DNA from: Phytopseudomonas daroniae
GTDB taxonomy: Bacteria > Pseudomonadota > Gammaproteobacteria > Pseudomonadales > Pseudomonadaceae
Length of the DNA stretch: 64,000 bases
Reading direction: 5' to 3'
NCBI RefSeq assembly: GCF_004327285.1
Contig: NZ_QJUI01000008.1
Coordinates: 124,001-188,000 of the forward strand
Below, one piece after another: positions 24,238 to 33,513 of the stretch. A program made the position numbers and the translations under genes. Positions within the stretch are counted from its first letter, which is position 1. Each line of letters begins with the position of its first letter. A model generated the notes under the pieces. That model did not search any database, was not told the DNA's origin, and worked only from the letters and a program-made list of their open reading frames with translations.

Positions 24238-25542
24238 TCAGAAGATATTCAGTGGGTATTCGACGATCAGGCGAACCTGGTCGGAGGAAACGTCCGACTT
24301 GCCATTGCCGATGCGGTGAGTGGCCTGGCGCAGACGCACCGACAGATCCTTGACCGAACCGCTCTGCACGACATAGCCAACGGCGAGGTCGCGCTCCCAG
24401 TGGTCTTCGCCGTCGGCGTAATAGGCATAGGGGCTGTTCTGATCCATCTTGCTGCCATCGACGTCGGTACCGCGGATATAGCGTGCGTGGAAGCTCAGGC
24501 CGGGTACCCCGTAGCTGGTGAAATCGAGGTCGTAGAACAGACCCCAGGACTTCTCGTTCGGGCCGTTGAAATCGACCAGTTGCGAGGAGTTGGCCAGGTA
24601 GATGGAGTCATGGTAGGTGCCCGGGCCCATTCCCAGGTAGTCGAACGGCTGGTCGCCGTCGATTTGCTGGTGAGTCAGTTTGAAGGTGTGCGCGCCGATG
24701 GTATAGGCCGCGGCGAACGACCAGGCCGTGACATCGATTTCACCAGCCAACTTGCGGCCTTCGTCATCCGAGCGATAGATGTTGAAGTCGAAGTTCAGGC
24801 TCTGCTCGTCGGTCAGTGCGTAGGTGTAGTTGGCGTTGGCATAGTACTGGCGCCAGATGTCCTTGTACTCGGCGCCGTAGAGGCTGACGCTGAGGTTGTC
24901 GTTGATCGTGTAATTGCCGCCGACGAAGTCCACCGTGTCGGTACTCACGCCCGCGTAAGCCGCGTAGAAGTCGTCGTCGTTGTTGGTGCTGTTAAAGTCC
25001 TTGGCTGCGGTGAAGTGGCCCGCTTCCAGAGCTAGGCCTTCCAGTTCGCTGCTCGTCAGCCAGAAGCCGGTGGCGGTACTGGGTACCAGGCGGGCGTCGG
25101 CCGGCGCGAATACCGGGTTGTAGGGACGCAGGTTGTTGCCATATTTCAATTCGGTGTTGGATAGGCGCATCTTCACCGCCGCCCCCGCCGAGCTGGCCTC
25201 GTCACGGCTACCCTCGCCGTCCGGCACCAGTACCCCGGCTCTGCCCGAGTAGCCTCGGCCGCCATCCAGCTTGATCAGCGCATAGGTACTCAGATCCACG
25301 CCAAAACCCACGGTGCCCTGGGTGTAGCCGGATGTGTAATCGAGGCGAAAGCCCTGGCCCCACTCTCGGTTGTCGGCACCGCCACCATGGCCGTCATGGT
25401 GCCAGTACAGGTTGCGGGTCAGGAAGTCCAGATGGCTGTCTTCGATAAAGCCCTGGCTTTCGGCCTGACTGGCCATGACCATAGGGGAGCCCGTAGTCGC
25501 AGCTATGGCTAGTGCCAGAAATGATTTTTTGCTGAATGACAT
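24238..25542 (-). CDS. OprD-family outer-membrane porin
   Basis: The product is 434 aa with a signal peptide cleaved around residues 25-28 (ASQA region) and a C-terminal Phe (YPLNIF), as expected for a BAM-inserted barrel. The N-terminal DFLTRNLYW, the NREWGQGFRLDYTSGYT segment and the repeated aromatic strands match the OprD/OccD-OccK family of substrate-specific 18-stranded porins, which take up basic amino acids, carboxylates or similar small anions. The substrate cannot be told from sequence. It does not belong to an obvious catabolic operon; the neighbours are rsmE and bioA. Confidence 0.92.
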   Translation of the reverse strand: MSFSKKSFLALAIAATTGSPMVMASQAESQGFIEDSHLDFLTRNLYWHHDGHGGGADNREWGQGFRLDYTSGYTQGTVGFGVDLSTYALIKLDGGRGYSGRAGVLVPDGEGSRDEASSAGAAVKMRLSNTELKYGNNLRPYNPVFAPADARLVPSTATGFWLTSSELEGLALEAGHFTAAKDFNSTNNDDDFYAAYAGVSTDTVDFVGGNYTINDNLSVSLYGAEYKDIWRQYYANANYTYALTDEQSLNFDFNIYRSDDEGRKLAGEIDVTAWSFAAAYTIGAHTFKLTHQQIDGDQPFDYLGMGPGTYHDSIYLANSSQLVDFNGPNEKSWGLFYDLDFTSYGVPGLSFHARYIRGTDVDGSKMDQNSPYAYYADGEDHWERDLAVGYVVQSGSVKDLSVRLRQATHRIGNGKSDVSSDQVRLIVEYPLNIF

Positions 25543-25842
25543 TGCTTGCTCTCCATTTGCTTTTAGCTATCGTTGGCGGCAGAAAAAGAGTGTCGTTCCT
25601 TATTTAATGATTCAGGCGGGCTTGTCCGCTGGTTAAAAGTTGCGAGCCCTGGCCCAGCGAGACCATGCCTCAGCCTATGGTAAGGGCGCGTGGATATGGA
25701 TGATAAGTGAGAGCGACAATCAGGCGTCTGAATCCGACCGATTCAGTGAGCAAACACGATCAGCAGCAACATGCTGACGTTGTTCCGGCTTGATGGATAT
25801 CTGTTGTGCACCGGCGTGTTGGGCATCCTTGCCGCCACGCAC
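25543..25842. other. 300 bp intergenic region upstream of the porin gene
   Basis: The stretch between the porin start (minus strand) and the bioA stop must hold the porin promoter and ribosome site (GGAGAG-like, just upstream of 25542). I see no convincing terminator for bioA and no gene. The long plus-strand frame beginning at 25771 is the antisense shadow of bioA. Confidence 0.6.
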
Positions 25843-27249
25843 TCAGCCCGGATCGCGAAAGCCTGGGTAGCGGTTATCACCGGTGGCCACGCTGATCGAT
25901 GTACGGGTGGCCAGATCGATGCCCTCGCTGGCGACTTCGGCGAGAAAATCGATCTGTTCCTCGGTGATCACGTAGGGCGGCAGGAAATACACCACGCTGC
26001 CCAGCGGGCGCAGCAACGCGCCGCGAGTCAGGGCGTGCTGGTACACCTGCAGGCCGCGTCGCTCCTGCCAGGGGTAGGCGACCTTGCCGGCCTTGTCCTG
26101 CACCATCTCGATGGCCAGGGCCATGCCGGTCTGGCGCACCTCGGCCACGTGCGGATGATCCGTCAAGTGTGCGGTGGCGCTGGCCATGCGGCTGGCGAGT
26201 GCCTTGTTGGCCTCGATCACGCCGTCTTCCTCGAAGATATCCAGGGTCGCCAGGGCCGCCGCGCAGGCCAGCGGGTTGCCGGTGTAGGTATGCGAGTGAA
26301 GGAAGGCGCGCAGGGTGGCGTAATCGTCGTAGAAGGCGCTGTAGACATCGTCGGTGGTCAGTACCGCGGCCATCGGCAAGTAGCCTCCGGTGAGTGCCTT
26401 CGACAGCACCAGAAAATCCGGCGTGATGCCGGCCTGCTCACAGGCGAACATCGTTCCGGTGCGGCCAAAGCCAACGGCGATCTCGTCATGGATCAGGTGC
26501 ACGCCATAGCGATCGCAGGCTTCGCGCAGCAGGGTCAGGTAGATCGGGTGGTACATGCGCATGCCGCCAGCGCCCTGGATCAGTGGTTCGACGATCACGG
26601 CTGCGACTTCGTGATGGTGTTCGGCCAGGGTCTGTTCCATCAGGGCGAACAGGGTGCGCGAGTGGTCTTCCCAGGTCACGCCGTCCGGGCGCAGGTAGCA
26701 ATCCGGGCTGGGTACCTTGAGGGTGTCGAGCAGCAATGCCTTGTAGGTGTCGGTGAACAGCGCCACGTCGCCTACCGACATCGCTGCCACGGTTTCGCCG
26801 TGGTAGCTGTTGCTCAGGGTGATGAAGCGCTTTTTCGCCGCTTTTCCGCTATTGAGCCAGTAGTGGAAGCTCATCTTCAGCGCCACCTCGATGCCCGAGG
26901 AGCCGTTGTCGGCGTAGAACACCCGGTTCAGCCCTGGCGGGGTGATACGCACCAGGCGCTCGGACAGCTCGACCACCGGCTGATGGCTGAAGCCGGCCAG
27001 CATCACGTGTTCGAGCGTATCGACCTGCTCCTTGATGCGCTCGCCGATACGCGGGTTGGCATGGCCGAAGACGTTGACCCACCAGGAGCTGACCGCATCG
27101 AGGTAGCGCTTGCCTTCGAAGTCTTCCAGCCAGACGCCTTCGCCGCGGCGGATTGGAATCAGCGGCAGGCGCTCGTGATCCTTCATCTGTGTACAAGGGT
27201 GCCAGAGGACTTCCAGGTCACGCTGCATCCAGTGGTGGTTCAGGCTCAT
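25843..27249 (-). CDS. bioA: Adenosylmethionine-8-amino-7-oxononanoate aminotransferase
   Basis: The product is 468 aa. This PLP enzyme converts KAPA to DAPA in biotin synthesis using SAM as amino donor. Early family motifs are WHPCTQMKDHE and DAVSSWWVNVFGHANP; the PLP region includes SYHGETVAAMSVG, the DEIAVGFGRTG segment and the Schiff-base lysine in LSKALTGGYLP. SHTYTGNPLACAAA follows. The ATG at 27249 is preceded by GGGAGAAC and gives MSLNHHWMQRDL; the longer open frame has no such site. The other bio genes are not in the window. It is divergent from the cytochrome b561 gene. Confidence 0.96.
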   Translation of the reverse strand: MSLNHHWMQRDLEVLWHPCTQMKDHERLPLIPIRRGEGVWLEDFEGKRYLDAVSSWWVNVFGHANPRIGERIKEQVDTLEHVMLAGFSHQPVVELSERLVRITPPGLNRVFYADNGSSGIEVALKMSFHYWLNSGKAAKKRFITLSNSYHGETVAAMSVGDVALFTDTYKALLLDTLKVPSPDCYLRPDGVTWEDHSRTLFALMEQTLAEHHHEVAAVIVEPLIQGAGGMRMYHPIYLTLLREACDRYGVHLIHDEIAVGFGRTGTMFACEQAGITPDFLVLSKALTGGYLPMAAVLTTDDVYSAFYDDYATLRAFLHSHTYTGNPLACAAALATLDIFEEDGVIEANKALASRMASATAHLTDHPHVAEVRQTGMALAIEMVQDKAGKVAYPWQERRGLQVYQHALTRGALLRPLGSVVYFLPPYVITEEQIDFLAEVASEGIDLATRTSISVATGDNRYPGFRDPG

Positions 27250-27418
27250 CAAGGTGTTCTCCCAATCATCAGCGGGCAAGCCTATCAGATGAACCGGGTC
27301 TTCGTTTTGTGATCGCGCCTTCCGCTGATCCATTGAAATCGACCGCTTACGACGAGCCGTTGAACTCTGTGATGGCAGATTTCACTAATGCGATTTGGCT
27401 GCAATATGCCATTCGAGA

Positions 27419-27458
27419 TATCGTTTTTCTCGATATTTCAAAGCAGTAATTTCTGCTT
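27419..27458. promoter_or_regulatory. Inverted repeats in the cytochrome b561 promoter region
   Basis: ATATCG-TTTTTCT-CGATAT type symmetry (27419-27437) is followed by AGCAG-N5-CTGCT-like symmetry (27443-27458), 55-95 bp upstream of the cytochrome b561 start. This resembles LysR-type or repressor operators but no regulator gene is adjacent. Sequence observation only. Confidence 0.35.
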
Positions 27459-27512
27459 TTAGTCGATAGGTTTGTTGCTAATCTCTCTCCACTCACTTTC
27501 CGGGATCAGGCC

Positions 27513-28058
27513 ATGCAGTGGCGTAATTCGGCGTTTCGTTACGGTTTTGTCAGCATTTCCCTGCATTGGCTGGTCGCCATTGCCGTATTCGGTCTGTTCG
27601 GCCTCGGCTACTGGATGGTCGGGTTGAGCTACTACAGCGGCTGGTACCAGACCGCGCCGAACATCCACAAAAGCATCGGCATCCTGCTGTTCATTGTCAT
27701 GGCAGCCCGTTTGCTGTGGCGCTGGATCAGCCCGCCGCCGCCAGCGCTGCCTGAGCATGGCCGGCTGACGCGGATCGCCAGCAAGCTGGGCCACGGCTTT
27801 CTCTACCTCGGCCTGTTCGTGCTGATGATCTCCGGTTACCTGATCTCCACGGCCGATGGCCGGGCCATCAGCGTTTTCGGTCTGTTCGACGTGCCGGCAA
27901 GCGTGACCAGTATTCCCAACCAGAGCGATGTCGCCGGCTTGATCCATGAGTACCTGGCCTGGGCTATCGTGATTTTTGCCGTCCTGCATGGTCTGGCTGC
28001 ACTGAAGCACCATTTCATCGACCGTGATCGTACTCTGGTGCGTATCTTCGGGCGTTGA
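27513..28058 (+). CDS. Cytochrome b561 family di-heme membrane protein
   Basis: The product is 181 aa with four hydrophobic helices. Histidines suitable for heme ligation lie in helix 1 (His18), before helix 2 (His52), in helix 3 (GHGFLYL) and in helix 4 (HEYLAW...[10 protein letters not shown]), as in bacterial b561/YodB proteins that oxidise ubiquinol in the inner membrane. It is followed 61 bp later by a YceI-family gene; b561-YceI pairing is common and suggests a joint role with isoprenoid quinones or stress response. Confidence 0.93.
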   Translation: MQWRNSAFRYGFVSISLHWLVAIAVFGLFGLGYWMVGLSYYSGWYQTAPNIHKSIGILLFIVMAARLLWRWISPPPPALPEHGRLTRIASKLGHGFLYLGLFVLMISGYLISTADGRAISVFGLFDVPASVTSIPNQSDVAGLIHEYLAWAIVIFAVLHGLAALKHHFIDRDRTLVRIFGR

Positions 28059-28119
28059 TCCTCCAGCTGTTTCGGCGTTGCACCGCTACGCCGTCCATTT
28101 CATCTCACAAGGAGTTCCC

Positions 28120-28698
28120 ATGTTGAAGAAGACTTTCGCTGCACTGGCGCTGGGTACCGCACTGCTGAGTGCAGGCAATGCAATGGCTGCCGATTACGCT
28201 ATCGACAAGCAAGGCCAGCACGCCTTCGTCAATTTCAAGATCAGCCATCTGGGCTATAGCTGGCTGTACGGTACGTTCAAGGATTTCGACGGCAGCTTCA
28301 GCTTCGATGAGAAGAACCCGGAGGCCAGCAAGGTCAACGTTACCCTGAAGACCGAAAGCGTCGATACCAACCACGCCGAGCGCGACAAACACATCCGTAG
28401 CGCCGACTTCCTCAACGTCAGCAAGAACCCGACCGCGACCTTCGAGTCGACCGCGGTCAAGTCCACCGGTGAAGGCGCAGCAGACATCACCGGCAACCTG
28501 ACCCTCAATGGCGTGACCAATCCGGTGGTGATCGCTGCCAAGTTCATTGGTCAGGGCGACGACCCGTGGGGCGGTTATCGCGCTGGTTTCGAAGGCAGCA
28601 CCAAGCTGAAGCTGAAAGACTTCGGCATCGAGAAGGATCTGGGCCCTGCTGCGCAGGAAGTCGAGCTGATCATCTCCGTGGAAGGTGTGCGCAAGTAA
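28120..28698 (+). CDS. YceI-family periplasmic protein
   Basis: The product is 192 aa with a clear signal peptide (MLKKTF... cleaved after AMA, mature ADYAIDK). The YceI lipocalin-like barrel follows, with [19 protein letters not shown] and the [10 protein letters not shown] region. YceI proteins bind long polyisoprenoids such as ubiquinone precursors; in P. aeruginosa the homologue at this locus was reported as the small protease PasP, which I recall but cannot confirm from sequence. The ATG at 28120 follows AAGGAG; the upstream frame overlaps the b561 gene and is rejected. Confidence 0.93.
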   Translation: MLKKTFAALALGTALLSAGNAMAADYAIDKQGQHAFVNFKISHLGYSWLYGTFKDFDGSFSFDEKNPEASKVNVTLKTESVDTNHAERDKHIRSADFLNVSKNPTATFESTAVKSTGEGAADITGNLTLNGVTNPVVIAAKFIGQGDDPWGGYRAGFEGSTKLKLKDFGIEKDLGPAAQEVELIISVEGVRK

Positions 28699-28713
28699 GC
28701 CTGACGCGAGTTA

Positions 28714-28747
28714 CGACAACGCCGGCTCCCAGCCGGCGTTGTCGTTT
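28714..28747 (+). terminator. Rho-independent-like terminator after the YceI gene
   Basis: CGACAACGCCGGCT and its complement form a 14-bp GC-rich stem with a 3-nt loop, followed by a short T-run (GTTT). It lies 15 bp after the stop codon. Confidence 0.7.
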
Positions 28748-28761
28748 CCGGGCTTCGCACA

Positions 28762-29018
28762 TGAAAACGCCGGCACTTGGCCTAATGCCAGTCAGTTAAG
28801 CGTTTGGCCCGCAAAACGGCGGTTTGTCCTGGCCCTGTAGGAGCCGCGACCCCGCGGCGAATAGTGAGCACGCCGCGGATTTTGCAGGATGGCCACCATC
28901 GTATCGCGCCGAGGACGACGCTCCTACACGGGCGGCGGTTTGCCGCTCATCTGTAGGTGCCCCCGGCTCCATACAAAACCTTATCTGATCGGCATCAGGC
29001 ACTTGGCCGGCGTTTTCA
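28762..29018. mobile_element. MITE-like 257 bp element with ~45 bp imperfect terminal inverted repeats
   Basis: Both ends begin TGAAAACGCCGGC and remain similar for about 45 bp inward (shared TGCC, ATCAG/GTCAG, TAAG and GTTT blocks in order). Inside, a REP-type pair is present: TGTAGGAGC at 28836-28844 and GCTCCTACA at 28920-28928. There is no coding sequence. No clear target duplication is visible. It separates the YceI gene from the RNA helicase gene. Confidence 0.55.
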
Positions 29019-29030
29019 ATGAGCCAATGC

Positions 29031-30875
29031 TCAGCTGTCGCGGTTGCGCGTCAGCAGGGCTGGCTTCTCGCCGCGTGGGCGGCTGCTTTGTAGCTGATCG
29101 AGCTGCTCAGGCGTCGGCAGGCGGTCGCTGCGCGAAGTCTTGTGCACGATGACCGGCTGCTTGTCGCGGTTGCTGCGTACGGCAGGTTCCTGACGCGGCA
29201 GTTCATCACGGTTGAGCGAGGTAGTGGTATCGCGCTGCTGGCCGCGACCACGGCTGCCCGCACCGCCACGACCCTTGCCAGCGCCCTGGCCTTGGCCCTG
29301 ACGTTTGCCCGCACCTGCACCGCCGCTACGCGGGCCTTTACCCTGACCACGAGGGCCCTGGCCAACACCGTTGCTGGCGCTTGGGCCGCTACCGGCGGTA
29401 CCGGGACGACGACCACGGCCCTGACCATTGTTCTGGTTCGGGCTTACGTAGTCGACACGGTTACCGAAATTGTCGATCTCGTCATCGCGGAACTCGTCCG
29501 GCGCGCGATCCGGAGGCAACGTAGGCACGGTTGGCGCGTTGGCACTGGCCGAACCACGCGGTTGTTGTTCACGAGCGGGCCTGGCTTTGCTCTGGGTCTT
29601 GGCTTTGCCGCCATCCTTGCCCTTGTCCTTGCGGCCGCCGCCGTGGCGTTCGCCATCCGGCTTGGCGCCGCGTGGCGGGCGTGGTTTCTGCGGCTCGCGC
29701 ACTTCAGGGCGCTCGGCCTCGACCTTGCTGGCATCGAAGCCCAGCAGATCGCCGTCCTGGATCTTCTGCTTGGTCATCCGCTCGATGCCCTTGAGCAGCT
29801 TCTCCTCGTCCGGCGCGACCAGGGAAATCGCCTCACCGCTGCGCCCGGCACGGCCGGTACGGCCGATACGGTGCACGTAGTCTTCCTCGATGTTGGGCAA
29901 CTCGAAGTTGACCACGTGTGGCAACTGGTCGATGTCCAGGCCGCGGGCGGCGATATCGGTGGCGACCAGGATGCGCACCTTGTTCGCCTTGAAGTCGGCC
30001 AGGGCCTTGGTACGGGCGTTCTGGCTCTTGTTGCCATGAATCGCCACGGCCGGCAGGCCATGCTTGTCCAGGTACTCGGCCAGGCGGTTGGCGCCGTGCT
30101 TGGTACGGGTGAACACCAATACCTGTTCCCAGGCGCCGGCGGTGATCAGGTGTGCGAGCAGGGCGCGCTTGTGACTGGCCTGCAGGCGGAATACGCGCTG
30201 CTCGATGCGCTCGACCGTGGTGTTCGGCGGCGTGACTTCGATGCGTTCCGGATTGTGCAACAGCTTGCCGGCCAGATCGGTGATGTCTTTCGAGAAGGTT
30301 GCCGAGAACAGCAGGTTCTGCCGTTTGGAGGGCAGTTTGGCGAGCACCTTCTTCACGTCATGGATAAAGCCCATGTCGAGCATGCGGTCGGCTTCGTCGA
30401 GCACGAGGATTTCCACGTGCGAGAGGTCGATGGCGCGCTGGTTGGCCAGGTCGAGCAGGCGGCCCGGGCATGCCACCAGCACGTCGACACCCTTGGCCAG
30501 GGCTTGTATCTGCGGGTTCATGCCAACGCCGCCGAAGATGCAGGCGCTGACGAATTTCAAATCGCGGGCATACAGCTTGAAGCTGTCGTGCACCTGGGCG
30601 GCGAGTTCGCGGGTGGGCGTAAGCACCAGCACGCGTGGCTGTTTCGGGCCGTGGCGCTGTTCGCGATCCGGGTGACCGTTGGGGAACAGTCGCTCGAGAA
30701 TCGGCAGGGCGAAACCGCCTGTCTTACCTGTACCCGTCTGGGCCGCCACCATCAGGTCGCGACCTTGCAACGCGGCGGGGATGGCCCGCTGTTGCACCGG
30801 AGTGGGCTGGGTGTAGCCGGCGGCTTCGACCGCGCGGACCAAAGCCTCGGAGAGACCGAGGGAGGCAAAGGACAT
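29031..30875 (-). CDS. rhlE: RhlE-type DEAD-box RNA helicase with long basic C-terminal tail
   Basis: The product is 614 aa. The helicase core covers ~1-380: Q motif ([11 protein letters not shown]), motif I AQTGTGKT (45-52), PTREL, DEAD (near 150), SAT, then ARGLDID and [10 protein letters not shown] in the second RecA lobe. Residues ~390-614 form a disordered tail rich in Arg, Gly, Lys and Gln ([12 protein letters not shown]-like runs), expected to bind RNA. It acts in ribosome assembly or mRNA turnover. By position it matches the P. aeruginosa helicase described as RhlE2. The ATG at 30875 gives [12 protein letters not shown]; the 55-codon upstream extension is rejected as Pro/Arg-rich shadow sequence. 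Confidence 0.94.
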   Translation of the reverse strand: MSFASLGLSEALVRAVEAAGYTQPTPVQQRAIPAALQGRDLMVAAQTGTGKTGGFALPILERLFPNGHPDREQRHGPKQPRVLVLTPTRELAAQVHDSFKLYARDLKFVSACIFGGVGMNPQIQALAKGVDVLVACPGRLLDLANQRAIDLSHVEILVLDEADRMLDMGFIHDVKKVLAKLPSKRQNLLFSATFSKDITDLAGKLLHNPERIEVTPPNTTVERIEQRVFRLQASHKRALLAHLITAGAWEQVLVFTRTKHGANRLAEYLDKHGLPAVAIHGNKSQNARTKALADFKANKVRILVATDIAARGLDIDQLPHVVNFELPNIEEDYVHRIGRTGRAGRSGEAISLVAPDEEKLLKGIERMTKQKIQDGDLLGFDASKVEAERPEVREPQKPRPPRGAKPDGERHGGGRKDKGKDGGKAKTQSKARPAREQQPRGSASANAPTVPTLPPDRAPDEFRDDEIDNFGNRVDYVSPNQNNGQGRGRRPGTAGSGPSASNGVGQGPRGQGKGPRSGGAGAGKRQGQGQGAGKGRGGAGSRGRGQQRDTTTSLNRDELPRQEPAVRSNRDKQPVIVHKTSRSDRLPTPEQLDQLQSSRPRGEKPALLTRNRDS

Positions 30876-31127
30876 GTGCAATCCTGTCTGGTGAGGGCGT
30901 GGCCCTATAGGTGTAGTGCCTGGCTTGAATCGCACGTGGGGCGCGCAATCCCGTCCGGTACTGCTGGCCTCTGGGGGCAGCATCCGGGCGCAAGCCTGGC
31001 GGGAAGGCCCGAGTGTAACAGGATTGCGGGCAATGGGCACAACTTGCCGCCGACCGGCTTCCGTACGCCTCGGCCACCTGCCTGGATACGGGTATCCGCC
31101 GGTATCCAGAGTGAGTGGCGATATGGG

Positions 31128-31874
31128 TCATTCGCCCAGGGCGTCGGCATCCTCGCGTTTGGCCAGTTTGTGCTGATCTTCGCTGCTGCCGAGCTTCCAG
31201 TAGCTGGAGATATACAGGCTCTTGCGCTCGACCTGGCGCTCCTCCCTGAAATGCTGACGCAGGGCACGCATGGCAGTGAACTCGCAGGCGGCCCAGATGC
31301 TTGGCTGGCCCGGTAGCCAGTCCAGTTGGCGTACCTGGTTGACCAGTAACTGGCTGTCTTCGCCGGGGTGCGGGTTGACCAGCCAGTGCAGGCGGACTCC
31401 ATCCGGGTGGCGTAGCGGCTGGATGTCGTGTTCGTCGATCACCTCGATCACGGCATGGCCGCGGGCGTCGGCCGGCAATTGTTCGAGGTTGACGCTGATT
31501 GCCGGCAGTGCGGTCATGTCGCCGACGACGAGGAACCAGTCGGCACTGTTGTCCACCAGCTTCTTCGGGCCGGGGCCGCCAACCACGATGCTGTCGCCCG
31601 GCCTGGCGTTCTTCGCCCATTCGGCAGCGGGGCCAGCGTCATGGTGCAGCACGAAGTCGACGTCGAACTGGTCAGAGCGTTGGTGGCGCACGGTGTAGGT
31701 GCGCATCAGTGTCCTGTCGCTGTCCGGGGCGGGGAAGATCAGTTTGATGTAGGCGCTTTCCTGATCGGCGGGGAAACTGTCTATTTCCGTGCCGCCCAGG
31801 GTGATGCGCAGCATGTGCGGGGTGACTGGAGCGGATGAAATGACCCGCAGGGTGCGGGGAGCAGGGCGTGGCAT
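31128..31874 (-). CDS. Siderophore-interacting protein (ferric-siderophore reductase, SIP family)
   Basis: The product is 248 aa. An N-terminal FAD-binding domain has the RTYTVRHQ motif (R-x-Y-T/S) near residue 60, followed by the GPGPKK and VVGDMTALPAI segments and a C-terminal SIP domain with WAACEFTAMRALR and SSYWKLG, all standard for ViuB/YqjH-type flavin reductases that release iron from siderophores in the cytoplasm. The ATG at 31874 follows AGGAG; the long upstream frame runs antisense through the sigma-factor gene and is rejected. It is divergent from the ECF sigma gene and shares the Fur box between them. Confidence 0.94.
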   Translation of the reverse strand: MPRPAPRTLRVISSAPVTPHMLRITLGGTEIDSFPADQESAYIKLIFPAPDSDRTLMRTYTVRHQRSDQFDVDFVLHHDAGPAAEWAKNARPGDSIVVGGPGPKKLVDNSADWFLVVGDMTALPAISVNLEQLPADARGHAVIEVIDEHDIQPLRHPDGVRLHWLVNPHPGEDSQLLVNQVRQLDWLPGQPSIWAACEFTAMRALRQHFREERQVERKSLYISSYWKLGSSEDQHKLAKREDADALGE

Positions 31875-31918
31875 TGAATTCTCCTGTTGCGACGGCAGTG
31901 ATCGCTGCCGATTGATGT

Positions 31919-31937
31919 GAGAATTATTATCACTTAA
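31919..31937. promoter_or_regulatory. Fur box between SIP and ECF sigma genes
   Basis: GAGAATTATTATCACTTAA matches the 19-bp Fur consensus (GATAATGATAATCATTATC) at 12 positions, with the strongly conserved GAGAAT and TTATCA cores. It lies 45 bp upstream of the SIP start and 31 bp upstream of the sigma-factor start, so Fe-Fur probably represses both directions. Confidence 0.75.
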
Positions 31938-31967
31938 TGTCTTCGCCTTCCAGCATGGGGGTAACGG

Positions 31968-32468
31968 ATGAGCGACGACATCGTGGGCGGGTTGTACCGC
32001 GAGCACAGTTCCTGGCTGCAGGGCTGGCTGTACCGGCGAGTCGGCAATTCCAGCCAGGCTGCCGATTTTGCCCAGGACGTGTTCGTGCGCCTGCTCAGCG
32101 TCCAGCACAAGGCTGGTGCACTGCCGGATTTGCAGCGCCCGCGCGCTTATCTGGCGACCATCGGTCGCCATCTGGTACATGATCATTTTCGCCGCCAGTC
32201 GCTGGAGCGCGCCTACCTGGAGGCCCTGGCCGCCTGGCCTGAAGAGGTGGCGCTGTCCGCCGAGGAGCTGGTGCTGATTCAGGAAACCCTGGAGCAGGTC
32301 GACCGACTGCTCGCCCGTTTGCGCCCGCTGGTGCGCCAGGTGTTCCTGCTGTCCCAGCTCGAAGGCCTGAACTACGCGCAGATCGCCCGGCGCCTGGACA
32401 TTGGCGAGCGCTCGGTCAAGCGCTACATGGCCCAGGCCTTCGAGGCCTGTGTGCTGTACGTGGAGTGA
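31968..32468 (+). CDS. FecI-type ECF sigma factor for iron uptake
   Basis: The product is 166 aa. Sigma region 2 (~15-80) has the QDVFVRLL helix and the promoter-melting RPRAYLATIGRHLVHDHFRR segment; region 4 (~110-160) has LEGLNYAQIARRLDIGERSVKRYMAQA. It should direct RNA polymerase to the receptor gene downstream when the FecR-like partner relays a siderophore signal. It is followed by and overlaps or nearly abuts the fecR-like gene, and a Fur box lies upstream. Confidence 0.95.
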   Translation: MSDDIVGGLYREHSSWLQGWLYRRVGNSSQAADFAQDVFVRLLSVQHKAGALPDLQRPRAYLATIGRHLVHDHFRRQSLERAYLEALAAWPEEVALSAEELVLIQETLEQVDRLLARLRPLVRQVFLLSQLEGLNYAQIARRLDIGERSVKRYMAQAFEACVLYVE

Positions 32469-32470
32469 GC

Positions 32471-33418
32471 ATGGACGCCGGAATCGATCGCGAGGTCGCT
32501 CGCCAGGCCGCACACTGGTTGATGCTTCTGCACAGTGGCGAAGCGGCCGAGCAGCAACTGCGCGACTGTGAGCGCTGGCGCCAGGCCAACCCCGAGCATG
32601 AGCGGGCCTGGCAGCGCGTGCGCCAGGTCCAGAACCGGCTCGGCCTGCTGCCACCCGCGCTGGCGATGAACACCCTGGGTCGTGAACGGCGTCGGGCGCT
32701 GAAGAGCCTGCTGTTGCTGGCGGCGGCTGCGCCGCTCGGCTATGCCTCCTATCGGTTGAGTGATCGCCAGCCATGGCTCGCCGACCAGCGTACCGGCGTC
32801 GGCGAGCGTCGCCGTCTGGTGCTGGAGGACGGCAGTCAGGTTCACCTCAACAGCGGCAGCGCCATCGATGTACGTTTCGACCGGGAGCAGCGACTGATCG
32901 TATTGCGCCAGGGTGAGGTTCTCGTCGACAGCGGTGCCGATGCGCAGCATGTCAGCTTTCGACCGCTGCGCGTCGAAACCGACCAGGGGATGATGCAGGC
33001 GCTCGGCACACGTTTCTCCGTTCGGCGCCTGGAGGAGCAGGGTCTGACCCGGCTCGCGGTGTTCGACGGTGTGGTACGCATCGACCAGCAGCGAGGAGGC
33101 AGCCTGACGCTCACTGCCGGGCAGCAGGTGAGCTTCGGTGGGCAAGGCCCTGGCCTGATCAGCGCAGTCAACGAAGATGCCGTCGGCTGGACGCGTGGGC
33201 AATTGATCGCCGATGACATGCCACTGGAGGATTTTCTCGGCGAACTGAATCGCCACCGCTCCGGCTGGCTGCGTCATGCGCCCGAGGTGGCGAATCTGCG
33301 CATCAGCGGCACTTTCCAGCTGAGCAATATCGACGCCATTCTCGCTGCCTTGCCGCACACGTTGCCGGTGCGGGTCGAGCAGCGCACGCGTTACTGGGTA
33401 ACGGTAAGCGCCCGCTGA
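32471..33418 (+). CDS. FecR-type anti-sigma / transmembrane signal protein
   Basis: The product is 315 aa. A cytoplasmic N-terminal DUF4880-type domain has the WRQANPEHERAWQRV motif (~40-55). One membrane segment follows (~78-97), then a periplasmic FecR domain (~105-205; RRLVLEDGSQVHLNSGSAIDV) and a C-terminal STN-like tail. FecR-type proteins receive the signal from the N-terminal domain of the TonB receptor and activate the cognate sigma factor, often after regulated proteolysis. An in-frame GTG at 32465 overlaps the sigma-factor stop (GTGA); I prefer the ATG at 32471 two codons on, at good distance from GGAG. Confidence 0.93.
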   Translation: MDAGIDREVARQAAHWLMLLHSGEAAEQQLRDCERWRQANPEHERAWQRVRQVQNRLGLLPPALAMNTLGRERRRALKSLLLLAAAAPLGYASYRLSDRQPWLADQRTGVGERRRLVLEDGSQVHLNSGSAIDVRFDREQRLIVLRQGEVLVDSGADAQHVSFRPLRVETDQGMMQALGTRFSVRRLEEQGLTRLAVFDGVVRIDQQRGGSLTLTAGQQVSFGGQGPGLISAVNEDAVGWTRGQLIADDMPLEDFLGELNRHRSGWLRHAPEVANLRISGTFQLSNIDAILAALPHTLPVRVEQRTRYWVTVSAR

Positions 33419-33513
33419 GCATCTCGATGCGAATACGAAACATTGTTGGCCCCTTTTTTCGTCTCGTCAGTCCTGAACAGATAAATCTGCTCACAACACA
33501 GGATGTCGATGCG

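Noticed and set aside
25771-27312. 513-codon plus-strand frame over bioA
   Set aside because: BioA motifs on the opposite strand are unambiguous; this frame shows only shadow composition.
29142-31316. 724-codon plus-strand frame over the helicase gene
   Set aside because: All DEAD-box motifs are on the minus strand; the Ala/Thr-rich start is the complement of the Arg/Gly tail codons.
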